A DNA stretch of 23,310 bases from Actinomycetes bacterium (GCA_023386675.1 JAEWJG010000114.1:1-23310), one strand, 5' to 3'. Numbered from the stretch's first letter, positions 1 to 6,341 are shown. Notes: generated by a model not told the origin, from the letters alone. Translations and numbers: made by a program.

Positions 1-1
1 C

Positions 2-859
2 CTGGGCGCCGCCGCCGCGACCGACGCGGCCACCGAGCTCATGCAGAACCCGCCTGTCGCGCCCACTGCGGCGACCACCGTGCTGCCGGCGACCGCCGCG
101 GCGCCGGTCGTCGCGGAGGAGACCACTACCAGTGAGCCGGTGGAGGAGCGAAAGCGCAGCCGCTGGACGTGGCCGCTGATCGCGCTCATCGCCCTGTTGG
201 CTCTCATCCTCATCGGCACGATCATCACCCTCGTGGCTCAGCCGAAGGCCGAACCGACGCCGACGCCGACGGCGGCGCCGGTGACGCCGTCCCCGACGCC
301 CACGCCGACGCCCACCCCGACGAGCAACACGGTGCAGATCACGGAAGCCGACTTCCTCGGCCTGACTGCTGACCAGGCGCGGCAGAAGCTTCAGGACCTC
401 GGCATGGTCGCCGACGTCTCGCAGGGCAATGCTGCGACGACTCAGGACCAGGCCAACAAGGTGTACTCGGTCAATCCGACCGGTCCGGTCCCCAAGGGCT
501 CGACCATCGCCGTCAAGGTCTACGGGCCGGTAGCGCCGGTTCAGCCGCCGACCGACACCGTGTCGCCGACGCCGCCTTCGGGACTGGGAGTCGCCAACAC
601 TCCGATCACCGTCAACTTCGGTTCGGCCACGTGTCCCGCCGGACAGAATCTCGTGGGTCGGCAGCTGTACGTCAACGGCAAGGGCCAGACCCCCGTCAAC
701 GACACGAAGTCGGTGTGGACTCCCACCGCCGCGGGCACCTACCAGCTGACCTACACGATCTTCTGCGGTGAGTCGGTCGAGTCCGGCCAGTCGCCGGCTG
801 CGCCCTACGAGGTCGTCGGCTCCACCTCGACGCCGAACCCCGGCGGCAACGGGAAGTGA
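2..859 (+). CDS. pknA: PknA-type Ser/Thr protein kinase, C-terminal part only (transmembrane + one PASTA + Cys-containing ectodomain)
   Basis: The frame is open from the window edge, so the start and the kinase domain lie outside. Visible, counting from the ATG at 41: an Ala/Pro-rich juxtamembrane stretch, a basic stop and a transmembrane helix at about residues 43-65, a Pro/Thr linker at 71-95 built from repeated ccgacg-type codons, one PASTA-like module at about 99-162, then an Ig-like beta-rich tail with two cysteines (TCPAG and IFCGE). The PASTA module and the position directly upstream of pknB identify it as the PknA-like partner in the actinobacterial pknA-pknB pair; the ectodomain should sense cell-wall material outside the membrane. 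Mycobacterium PknA lacks PASTA modules, so the ectodomain differs from that model. The kinase assignment itself is inferred from context, because no catalytic motif is in view. Confidence 0.8.
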   Translation: MGAAAATDAATELMQNPPVAPTAATTVLPATAAAPVVAEETTTSEPVEERKRSRWTWPLIALIALLALILIGTIITLVAQPKAEPTPTPTAAPVTPSPTPTPTPTPTSNTVQITEADFLGLTADQARQKLQDLGMVADVSQGNAATTQDQANKVYSVNPTGPVPKGSTIAVKVYGPVAPVQPPTDTVSPTPPSGLGVANTPITVNFGSATCPAGQNLVGRQLYVNGKGQTPVNDTKSVWTPTAAGTYQLTYTIFCGESVESGQSPAAPYEVVGSTSTPNPGGNGK

Positions 860-860
860 C

Positions 861-888
861 CTGGGTCTCCCCTCGGGGAGATACCCAG
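861..888 (+). terminator. Stem-loop between pknA and pknB
   Basis: CTGGGT-CTCCCC, a 2-nt turn, then GGGGAG and, after a 2-nt bulge, ACCCAG: a 12-bp GC-rich hairpin starting one base after the pknA stop. There is no U-tract, so it may only attenuate read-through or stabilise the pknA 3' end. It sits just upstream of the putative pknB promoter. Confidence 0.4.
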
Positions 889-899
889 CCACGCCCCGC

Positions 900-905
900 T
901 ACACT
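900..905 (+). promoter_or_regulatory. Putative -10 element of an internal pknB promoter
   Basis: TACACT in the context cgcTACACTag, the same context that precedes crgA (4314-4319). Start of transcription would be near 912, leaving a short leader with a ribosome site GAGAAGGA at 923-930. No convincing -35 hexamer is seen. Confidence 0.4.
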
Positions 906-937
906 AGCCGGAGTCACGCACCGAGAAGGAGTCCGCA

Positions 938-2632
938 TTGAGCCCAGATAGCCGCCTGCTCGCAGGCCGATATCAGGTGGGCGAACTCATCGGACGCGGC
1001 GGCATGTCCGACGTGCACCGGGGCACCGACTCCCGGCTCGGCCGCACGGTCGCGATCAAACTGCTCAAGCCGTCGCTCGCGACCGACCCGGCGTTCCGCA
1101 CGCGGTTCCGCCAGGAGGCGCAGGCGGCAGCGCGCATGACGCACCCGACGATCGTCCGCGTCTTCGACGCCGGTGAAGAGACGGTGCGCGAGCCGAACGG
1201 CCACGAGGCGCAGCTGCCCTTCATCGTCATGGAGTACGTCGACGGCGTCCTCCTCAAAGACCTGATCAAGCGCGGCCCGCTCGACGTGCAGGAGGCTGTG
1301 CGCATCACCGAGGGCATCCTCACCGCCCTCGAGTACTCGCACCGCGCCGGCGTCGTGCACCGCGACATCAAGCCGGGCAACGTCATGATCACCAAGACCG
1401 GCCAGGTCAAGGTGATGGACTTCGGCATCGCCCGCGCGATCAGCGACTCCTCCGCCACCGTCGCCCAGACGACAGCGGTGCTCGGGACCGCCAGCTACTT
1501 CTCGCCCGAGCAGGCGAAGGGCGAGTCGGTGGATGCGCGCACCGATCTGTACTCGACCGGCGTCGTACTGTTCGAGATGCTGACCGGGCGCCCGCCGTTC
1601 CGCGGTGACACCCCGGTCGCCGTCGCCTACCAGCACGTCAGCGAGACCCCGGTCGCCCCGAGCACCGTGAACCCCAAGGTCTCCCCCGCGATGGACGTCG
1701 TGGTCGCGCGGGCGCTCACCAAGGACCGCTTCGAGCGTTACCAGACCGTGGCGGAGTTCCGCGCCGACCTCGAGGAGGCCGCCGCCGGCCGCATCCCGAA
1801 GCGCAAGCACGAGGACGAGTTCGCTGAGACGCTGTTCGGCGCGCCGCCGAGCGCGGTGTCCGGTCCCGAGGCCGCCTTCCGTCAGCTCGCGGAGGACCAG
1901 ACGATGACCCGGACGCAGCGGCGCCCACCGGTCATCTGGATCTGGGCGGGCATCGCGATCATGGCGGTCGTCATCGTGGCCGTGCTCGCGTGGGTGCTGC
2001 GCCTCGCGCCGAGCACCACGATGCCGGACTCGTCGCGTAAGGTCCCCAACCTCTCGGGTCAGACACTCGATAAGGCCACGACCCAGCTCGACGACATGAA
2101 GCTCAAGTGGGTGCAGACCACCGAGTCGAGTCCCACCTATGCACAGGGCCAGGTGATCCGCACCGATCCGGGCGCGGGGATCGTCGTCGCCACCGGCGAC
2201 ACCATCACGGTGTACGTGTCCACCGGCAAGAAGACCGTCACCGTGCCGGACGTGCACAACATGACGGTGGATGCTGCGTCCGCTGCGTTGCAACAGGCGG
2301 GTCTCACCGTCGGTCCGACGACCTCGGAGAACTCGCCGAGCGTTCCGGCCAACGTCGTCATCACGACCGACCCGGCCCCGAACGCGGCCGCGCACGAAGG
2401 CGATCCGATCGGCCTGCACGTGTCCAGCGGTAAGGTCACGCTGACCGACCTGACCGGTCAGACGATCCAGGCGGCGACGGGCATCCTGTCGCAACTGGGG
2501 CTGACCGCGAATCCGAAACCGGATAAGACCTGCCCGCAGGACAAGGGTGCCACGATGGTGCACACGCAGTCGGTTTCCCCGGGAGACGTGCCGCAGGGCA
2601 CGACCGTCGACCTGACGTACTGCTCCGGCTGA
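938..2632 (+). CDS. pknB: Serine/threonine protein kinase PknB with three PASTA domains
   Basis: Transmembrane Hanks-type kinase that phosphorylates division and peptidoglycan-synthesis proteins. 564 aa. Kinase domain about 11-280: Gly-rich loop IGRGG at 18-22, VAIK with Lys41, HRDIKPGN with Asp143, DFG at 161-163, SPEQ at 189-192. A single transmembrane helix spans about 333-355; PASTA modules follow at about 368-429, 434-497 and 499-563, the last carrying two cysteines (532, 562). Start is TTG at 938, preceded by GAGAAGGA with 7-nt spacing; the conserved RYQVGELIG begins 11 residues later, which fits. Mycobacterial PknB has four PASTA modules, so this is one shorter. In the activation loop, Gln177-Thr178 matches the QT173 of mycobacterial PknB, while the residue matching Thr171 is Ala176. 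Converges with the trpG-like gene 19 bp downstream. Confidence 0.96.
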   Translation: MSPDSRLLAGRYQVGELIGRGGMSDVHRGTDSRLGRTVAIKLLKPSLATDPAFRTRFRQEAQAAARMTHPTIVRVFDAGEETVREPNGHEAQLPFIVMEYVDGVLLKDLIKRGPLDVQEAVRITEGILTALEYSHRAGVVHRDIKPGNVMITKTGQVKVMDFGIARAISDSSATVAQTTAVLGTASYFSPEQAKGESVDARTDLYSTGVVLFEMLTGRPPFRGDTPVAVAYQHVSETPVAPSTVNPKVSPAMDVVVARALTKDRFERYQTVAEFRADLEEAAAGRIPKRKHEDEFAETLFGAPPSAVSGPEAAFRQLAEDQTMTRTQRRPPVIWIWAGIAIMAVVIVAVLAWVLRLAPSTTMPDSSRKVPNLSGQTLDKATTQLDDMKLKWVQTTESSPTYAQGQVIRTDPGAGIVVATGDTITVYVSTGKKTVTVPDVHNMTVDAASAALQQAGLTVGPTTSENSPSVPANVVITTDPAPNAAAHEGDPIGLHVSSGKVTLTDLTGQTIQAATGILSQLGLTANPKPDKTCPQDKGATMVHTQSVSPGDVPQGTTVDLTYCSG

Positions 2633-2656
2633 CGCGCCGGTCGCGCCGCGGTCAGC
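2628..2656. terminator. Inverted repeat spanning both stop codons of the convergent pknB / PabA-like pair
   Basis: GCTGAC (2628-2633) and GTCAGC (2651-2656) are perfect arms around a GC-rich 17-nt loop that can pair further. Each arm contains one of the two stop codons (pknB TGA, and TGA of the opposite gene). There is no U-tract on either strand, so a bidirectional termination role is inferred only from position. Confidence 0.4.
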
Positions 2657-3290
2657 CCAGCTTCACCAGCGGGCTGAGCGAGCGGGACGCCTCGGCGGCG
2701 CCGGAGAGCCCGGCGAGCTCGAGCCAGTTGCCGAGCATCCGGTAACCACCCTCGGTCAGCACCGACTCCGGGTGGAACTGAACCCCGTAGATCGGCGCCT
2801 CGCGGTGCTGCAGCGCCATGATCACACCACCTGGGGTGCGTGCGGTCACGGTGAGGTCGTCCGGCAGGGTGCCGTCCACGATCGCCAACGAGTGATAGCG
2901 GGTCGCCGTGAACGGCTGAGCCACGCCGTCGAACAGCCGGCTGTCGTCGTGCGCGACCTGCGACGTCTTGCCGTGCATGAGCTCCTCGGCGTTGGTCACG
3001 ACGCCGCCGAACGCCTCGGCGATCGCCTGGTGACCGAGGCACACCCCGAGCAGCGGCTGCCCGGTCGAGAGCGCCTGCTCGACGACCGGGATCGAGACGC
3101 CCGCGTCGGCCGGCTTGCCCGGTCCCGGGGAGATCAGGACCGCGTCGTACTCTGCGAGCTTCGCCGGGAGGTCCTCCGCCGCGATGTCGTCGTTGCGCAC
3201 GACCTCCGTCTCGGCGCCGAGCTCCTGGAGGTAGCCGTTCAGCGTGTAGACGAAACTGTCGTAGTTGTCGATGACGAGGACTCGGGTCAC
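2652..3290 (-). CDS. trpG: Class I glutamine amidotransferase (anthranilate / aminodeoxychorismate synthase component II)
   Basis: 212 aa, full length for the TrpG/PabA family. It would release ammonia from glutamine for a chorismate-utilising synthase subunit in tryptophan or folate synthesis. Seen: N-terminal VLVIDNYDSF, oxyanion motif SPGPG at 54-58, nucleophile elbow GVCLGHQ with Cys84, and the His173/Glu175 pair in FHPES. Start is GTG at 3290; its GTGA overlaps the TGA of the upstream small membrane-protein gene by 4 nt, so translation is probably coupled. The family's true start (one or two residues before VLVIDNYDSF) agrees with this GTG rather than the longer open frame. No component I gene is present in the window, so TrpG versus PabA cannot be decided; the same gene sits beside pknB in mycobacteria, annotated trpG. 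Confidence 0.93.
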   Translation of the reverse strand: MTRVLVIDNYDSFVYTLNGYLQELGAETEVVRNDDIAAEDLPAKLAEYDAVLISPGPGKPADAGVSIPVVEQALSTGQPLLGVCLGHQAIAEAFGGVVTNAEELMHGKTSQVAHDDSRLFDGVAQPFTATRYHSLAIVDGTLPDDLTVTARTPGGVIMALQHREAPIYGVQFHPESVLTEGGYRMLGNWLELAGLSGAAEASRSLSPLVKLG

Positions 3291-3445
3291 GTGCCCACGG
3301 TACCTTCCTGCGGACCGAGGAGCGAATCCACCCAGGGAAACACCCAGGTCACCAGCGCGAACAGCGCGACCGCGATGAGTAGGAGCAGAAGAAGGAGCCG
3401 GACCCACCAGGGGCCGGGAAGGATCCGCCAGAGCGCTGCGTACAT
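3287..3445 (-). CDS. Small single-pass membrane protein, 52 aa, between sortase and PabA-like genes
   Basis: An ATG at 3445 opens a 52-codon frame ending at 3287. The product starts MYAALWRILPGPWW, followed by a Leu/Ile/Val/Ala transmembrane helix at about residues 15-36 and a Trp-containing segment (VTWVFPWVDSLLG), then a short polar tail. Translation context is strong: the ATG lies one base after the sortase TGA, and the final TGA overlaps the GTG of the glutaminase gene by 4 nt. Both junctions are those of a tightly coupled operon, which is why I call this real despite its size. I recognise no functional domain. It may be a small partner of the sortase or simply a conserved small membrane protein; neither is shown by the sequence. 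Confidence 0.8.
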   Translation of the reverse strand: MYAALWRILPGPWWVRLLLLLLLIAVALFALVTWVFPWVDSLLGPQEGTVGT

Positions 3446-3446
3446 G

Positions 3447-4217
3447 TCAGCCTCCCTGTCCGACCGCGGCGGCGATCTCGCTGGGCACGTCCTGCGGCGG
3501 CGAGAACGACTGGTAGACGCTGTACGCGATGAGTCGCTCCCCTGCGGCGAACGGCGGGTTGCACGTCGTGATGGTCATGAACCGCTCGATCGGCGTCGCC
3601 GCGGGCTGCCGCGGAACCGGCAGCAGGACGCCGACCGCGGACGGCTGCACGTACTCGAAGTTCCGGAAGGTGTACGTGTACCACCCGTCCTGGGTCTGCA
3701 CATAGATGCGGTCGCCGATGCGGAGCTTGGACAGGTTGATGAAGGTGTTGCCCCATCCGGAGTCGTGTCCGGCGACGGCGAAGTTGCCGACCTGCCCCGG
3801 CATCTGCGTGTCGATGTAGTGGCCGACGCCGGCGGTGTAGCTGTTGAGTACGCGCTCGGTGTCGACGGTCTGGCGGATCGTTCGCTTCCAGTCGGCCCCG
3901 AGCCGGGGCACATACAGCACCGCGAAGGGCTGGTACGGCGCCGGCTTCGCCAGCACCGGAGGATCGACCTGCGCGGCCTCGGTACCCGGGGTGGGCTTCG
4001 GCGCCTTGACCGCGTCGTCGATCCACTTCTGACTCTGCGCCGCGGCCGCCGAGGATTGCTGGTTCGACGTTACGAGGTTGTTCCACCAGACCTGCCAGCC
4101 GAGGAACAGCAGGACCAGCACACCGCCGGTGATGAGCAGCTCTCCCAGCACTCCGAGCACGGTGGGACGCCGCTGCGGCCGGCGTCGCCGGGACCTGCGC
4201 GTCTCCTCTGTGCTCAT
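3447..4217 (-). CDS. Class E sortase (membrane-anchored transpeptidase)
   Basis: 256 aa. Basic N-terminus (RRSRRRRPQRR), transmembrane helix about 20-45, linker, then a sortase domain from about residue 97. Catalytic residues visible: His151 in VAGHDSGWG, Cys219 in TITTCNPPF, and Arg228 in GERLIAYSVY. The TxTCxPxF and AGHxxxxG pattern is that of the actinobacterial class E housekeeping sortases, which attach surface proteins (commonly with LAXTG-like signals) to peptidoglycan. No substrate gene is in the window. ATG at 4217 has no ribosome site; a TAGAAT hexamer ends 7 nt upstream, so the mRNA is probably leaderless. First gene of a three-gene minus-strand operon with the 52-aa membrane protein and the glutaminase. 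Sortases are common next to crgA in this chromosome region in Microbacteriaceae and Streptomyces, stated from general knowledge. Confidence 0.93.
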   Translation of the reverse strand: MSTEETRRSRRRRPQRRPTVLGVLGELLITGGVLVLLFLGWQVWWNNLVTSNQQSSAAAAQSQKWIDDAVKAPKPTPGTEAAQVDPPVLAKPAPYQPFAVLYVPRLGADWKRTIRQTVDTERVLNSYTAGVGHYIDTQMPGQVGNFAVAGHDSGWGNTFINLSKLRIGDRIYVQTQDGWYTYTFRNFEYVQPSAVGVLLPVPRQPAATPIERFMTITTCNPPFAAGERLIAYSVYQSFSPPQDVPSEIAAAVGQGG

Positions 4218-4224
4218 GTGTCAC

Positions 4225-4230
4225 ATTCTA
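4225..4230 (-). promoter_or_regulatory. -10 element of the sortase operon promoter
   Basis: TAGAAT on the minus strand, 7 nt before the ATG at 4217. Transcription would start at or next to the start codon. The -35 region has only weak matches. Confidence 0.5.
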
Positions 4231-4272
4231 GGCAGCCGACACTGTGAATCGGCACGCAGTCCACAGGCCCCT

Positions 4273-4286
4273 CCCCCGTACGGGGG
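4273..4286. promoter_or_regulatory. 14-bp perfect palindrome between divergent sortase and crgA promoters
   Basis: CCCCCGTACGGGGG reads the same on both strands. It lies between the two divergent -10 elements (4225-4230 and 4314-4319), a typical place for an operator. The binding protein is unknown, and a chance GC palindrome cannot be excluded. Confidence 0.35.
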
Positions 4287-4313
4287 CATCAGGAAGCCCC
4301 CCACCTTCCCCGC

Positions 4314-4319
4314 TACACT
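4314..4319 (+). promoter_or_regulatory. -10 element of the crgA promoter
   Basis: TACACT, 8 nt before the crgA ATG at 4328, with no ribosome site between. A leaderless transcript is the simplest reading. No clear -35 hexamer. Confidence 0.45.
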
Positions 4320-4327
4320 GTGGTGCT

Positions 4328-4588
4328 ATGGCACGCAGCAAGTCGAAGACGAAACCCGAGCGACCCGCCCGCGCTGACCGCACCGCAGCGGCGTCCGGAG
4401 AAGAGGCGCCGAACCCGGTGTGGTTCAAGCCGCTGATGTTCGGCTTCATGCTGCTCGGCCTCATCTGGATCATCGTCTTCTACGTCAGCCAGAACCAGTA
4501 CCCCATTCCGGCGCTCGGCGCCTGGAACATCCTCGTCGGCTTCGGGATCGCCTTCATCGGCTTCCTCATGACCACCCGCTGGCGGTAG
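4328..4588 (+). CDS. crgA: Cell division protein CrgA
   Basis: 86 aa. Lys/Arg-rich cytoplasmic N-terminus (MARSKSKTKPE), the family signature PNPVWFKPLM at about 28-37, transmembrane helix 1 at about 35-53, a short loop with QNQYPIPALGAWN, helix 2 at about 64-82, ending TTRWR. CrgA is a small actinobacterial divisome membrane protein that links FtsZ to septal peptidoglycan enzymes such as FtsI and FtsQ. The start at 4328 was chosen over an upstream in-frame codon because MARSK is the usual N-terminus and the -10 hexamer lies just before it. Divergent from the sortase operon; followed by a strong terminator. Confidence 0.96.
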   Translation: MARSKSKTKPERPARADRTAAASGEEAPNPVWFKPLMFGFMLLGLIWIIVFYVSQNQYPIPALGAWNILVGFGIAFIGFLMTTRWR

Positions 4589-4610
4589 TCCCCGCACAGA
4601 CCGTGCCTCG

Positions 4611-4649
4611 AGCCCGGGTCGGCAGCAGCCGGCCCGGGCTTCGTGTTTT
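4611..4649 (+). terminator. Rho-independent terminator of crgA
   Basis: Hairpin 4611-4640: outer arms AGCCCGGG and CCCGGGCT, inner CGGC/GCCG, AGCA tetraloop, followed by tcgtgtttt. It is the best intrinsic terminator in the window and lies 22 bp after the crgA stop. The T-run overlaps the first DnaA-box-like site at 4646. Confidence 0.85.
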
Positions 4650-4799
4650 CCACAGTTCTCCACAGGGCCCCCTGTGAACAGTTGCCGCCGGTTCGCCGCC
4701 GGTTTCCCCAGTGTTAATAAGCCTGTGGAGAGTTACAGCCGTGTAATTACCCACAGTGTTAATAAGCCTGTGGATAACTTATCCACGCGGTGTGGGGAA
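4646..4799. other. Cluster of DnaA-box-like sites in the crgA-rhomboid convergent intergenic region
   Basis: Within 154 bp I find nine-mers matching TTATCCACA: one perfect (minus, 4769-4777), four with one mismatch (plus 4646-4654 TTTTCCACA; plus 4656-4664 TTCTCCACA; plus 4747-4755 TTACCCACA; plus 4779-4787 TTATCCACG) and two with two mismatches (minus 4724-4732; minus 4791-4799). The pair at 4769 and 4779 forms GTGGATAA-C-TTATCCAC, and CACAGGG-CC-CCCTGTG at 4661-4676 is another palindrome. The 10-mer GTGTTAATAA occurs twice here (4711, 4756) and once beside a perfect DnaA box in oriC (18954). This looks like a DnaA-binding locus; function is inferred. Confidence 0.65.
4709..4774 (+). repeat. 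21-bp direct repeat, two copies 45 bp apart
   Basis: Positions 4709-4729 and 4754-4774 are identical over 21 bp. Each copy carries GTGTTAATAA, then GCC, then the TGTGGA half of a minus-strand DnaA box. The second copy runs on into a perfect box; the first degenerates after TGTGGA. Confidence 0.9.
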
Positions 4800-5654
4800 T
4801 TACACGAAGAAGTGGATGAGGCTCAGCGCGACGAAGACGACGCACAGCAGCACCAGGAGCGGCAGCTGCCACCGGCGCCGGTTCACCTGCCGGGTCTCGA
4901 CGAAGATGAGCCCGACCAGCACGCCGCCGACGAGGCCGCCGACGTGCGCCTGCCAGGCGATGTTGAAGCCGGGCAGGAACCCGATACCCAGGTTGATCGC
5001 GAGCAGCACCAGCATCTGGGTCGCATTGCCGCCCAGCCGGCGCTGGATGATGAAGTACGCGCCGAAGAGCCCGAAGATGGCTCCGGACGCACCGACCACC
5101 GGGACGATGGGCGACGCGATCAGCAGCACGCCGAGAGAGCCGGCGAACCCGCTGATCAGGAACAGGGCCAGATAGCGGGCGCGGCCCAGCATCGGTTCGA
5201 GCGCCGAACCGAAGATGAACAGTGTGTACATGTTGATCAGGAGGTGCAGGATGTTGGCGTGCGCGAAGATGCTCGTGAACATCCGCCACGGCTCGAACGC
5301 GCCGGACACGGCCGCCGGATACGAGTAGGCGCCCGCGTACCGCAAGGCGTTCGTCACCTGGAGGCCGAGCAGGTCGCCGACGGTCTGCACGATGAACACC
5401 AGGACGCAGACCCCGATGATCGCGTACGTCACCACGGGTGCGTTCTGCCCGGAGAGGCGTGTCATCCACGCCGGCTTGGTGCGCGGGTGCGCGGCGCGCT
5501 GCTGCGCCATGCACTCCGGGCACACCACACCGACAGCCCCGGGCGTCTGGCACTCACCGCAGATGGTGCGGCCGCACCGCTGGCAGAGCACGTAGCTCTC
5601 GCGGTCGGGATGGCGGTAGCAGTAATTGGCGCGCGCGCCGACGGGCTGAGTCAT
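4800..5654 (-). CDS. Rhomboid family intramembrane serine protease with N-terminal zinc-binding Cys cluster
   Basis: 284 aa. The N-terminus (about 12-48) has four CxxC/CxxH-type pairs (C12/H15, C24/C27, C32/C35, C45/C48), a B-box/zinc-ribbon-like arrangement frequent in actinobacterial rhomboids. Six or more transmembrane helices follow from about residue 72. Catalytic features: HLLIN with His137 and Asn141, GASG with Ser190, AHVGG with His237, giving the Ser-His dyad of rhomboid proteases that cleave within membranes. ATG at 5654 has GGAG 7 nt upstream. It follows ppiA by 24 bp on the same strand, so the two are probably co-transcribed, a common pair in this family of bacteria. Substrate unknown. 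Its 3' end abuts the DnaA-box cluster. Confidence 0.93.
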   Translation of the reverse strand: MTQPVGARANYCYRHPDRESYVLCQRCGRTICGECQTPGAVGVVCPECMAQQRAAHPRTKPAWMTRLSGQNAPVVTYAIIGVCVLVFIVQTVGDLLGLQVTNALRYAGAYSYPAAVSGAFEPWRMFTSIFAHANILHLLINMYTLFIFGSALEPMLGRARYLALFLISGFAGSLGVLLIASPIVPVVGASGAIFGLFGAYFIIQRRLGGNATQMLVLLAINLGIGFLPGFNIAWQAHVGGLVGGVLVGLIFVETRQVNRRRWQLPLLVLLCVVFVALSLIHFFV

Positions 5655-5678
5655 GGTTCTACTCCGCCCGCCCTTCGT

Positions 5679-6218
5679 TCAGACCTGCTCGATGTCGATC
5701 GACTCGATGACCACGTCGTCCAGCGGCCGGTCGCGGGCGTCGGTGGGCACCTCGGCCAGCTTGTCGACGATCTTGCGCGACGCGTCGTCGGCGACCTCGC
5801 CGAAGATCGTGTGCTTGCCCTGCAGCCAGGTGGTCGGAGCGACCGTGATGAAGAACTGCGAGCCGTTGGTGCCGCGTCCGCCCTGGATGCCGGCGTTCGC
5901 CATCGCGAGGATGTACGGCTGCGTGAAGTCGAGCTCCGGGTTGATCTCGTCGTCGAACTGGTAACCCGGGCCGCCGACGCCCTGACCGAGCGGGTCGCCG
6001 CCCTGGATCATGAAGCCGGGGATGATGCGGTGGAACACCACGCCGTTGTAGAGAGGAGCGTTCGTCTTCTCGCCGGTGGCGGGATGCGTCCACTCGATCT
6101 CGCCCGTCGCCAGGCCGGTGAAGTTGCGCACCGTCTTCGGCGCGTGGTTGCCGAAGAGGTTGACCTTGATGTCTCCGTAGTTAGTGTGGAGCGTGGCGAC
6201 AGCGGTGTGCTTAGACAT
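5679..6218 (-). CDS. ppiA: Peptidyl-prolyl cis-trans isomerase, cyclophilin type
   Basis: 179 aa, a single cyclophilin domain with no signal peptide, so cytoplasmic. It catalyses proline cis/trans isomerisation during protein folding. Active-site residues visible: FHRIIPGFMIQGGDP at 62-76 (Arg64, Phe69, Gln72), GTNGSQFFIT at 116-125, and WLQGKHTIFGEV at 131-142 (Trp131, His136). An insertion (about 41-55, WTHPATGEKTNAP) between the first strands is typical of the actinobacterial PpiA proteins. No ribosome site precedes the ATG; an AAGAAT hexamer preceded by TGC ends 7 nt before it, suggesting a leaderless mRNA. Divergent from the coiled-coil membrane protein gene at 6342. Confidence 0.96.
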   Translation of the reverse strand: MSKHTAVATLHTNYGDIKVNLFGNHAPKTVRNFTGLATGEIEWTHPATGEKTNAPLYNGVVFHRIIPGFMIQGGDPLGQGVGGPGYQFDDEINPELDFTQPYILAMANAGIQGGRGTNGSQFFITVAPTTWLQGKHTIFGEVADDASRKIVDKLAEVPTDARDRPLDDVVIESIDIEQV

Positions 6219-6225
6219 GGCACCA

Positions 6226-6231
6226 ATTCTT
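6226..6231 (-). promoter_or_regulatory. Extended -10 element of ppiA
   Basis: TGC-AAGAAT on the minus strand with 7 nt to the ATG at 6218. Four of six hexamer positions fit TATAAT, and a TG lies one base upstream. Implies a leaderless or nearly leaderless transcript. Confidence 0.4.
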
Positions 6232-6341
6232 GCACAGGGCGTATAGAGGACCTGGGCGGGCTCGAGACCTCTCGGGCCATCCCCAGCCCTTTCGGTGGCA
6301 AGATGGAGTCAGTCGCCACCGATGACTCGACGGAGGAACAG

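Noticed and set aside
251..325. Short ccgacg-type tandem repeat, considered as CRISPR-like or a microsatellite
   Set aside because: It encodes the Pro/Thr linker of the PknA-like protein; units are 6-12 bp and there are no spacers.
914..2563. Open frame of about 549 codons on the minus strand opposite pknB
   Set aside because: Arg/His/Gly-rich composition typical of a GC-skewed shadow frame; pknB motifs are unambiguous.
2772..4247. Open frame of about 491 codons on the plus strand across the glutaminase and sortase genes
   Set aside because: Spans three well-supported minus-strand genes; no recognisable domain.
4671..4680. TGTGAACAG as an additional DnaA box
   Set aside because: Three mismatches to TTATCCACA on the reverse strand; not counted in the cluster.
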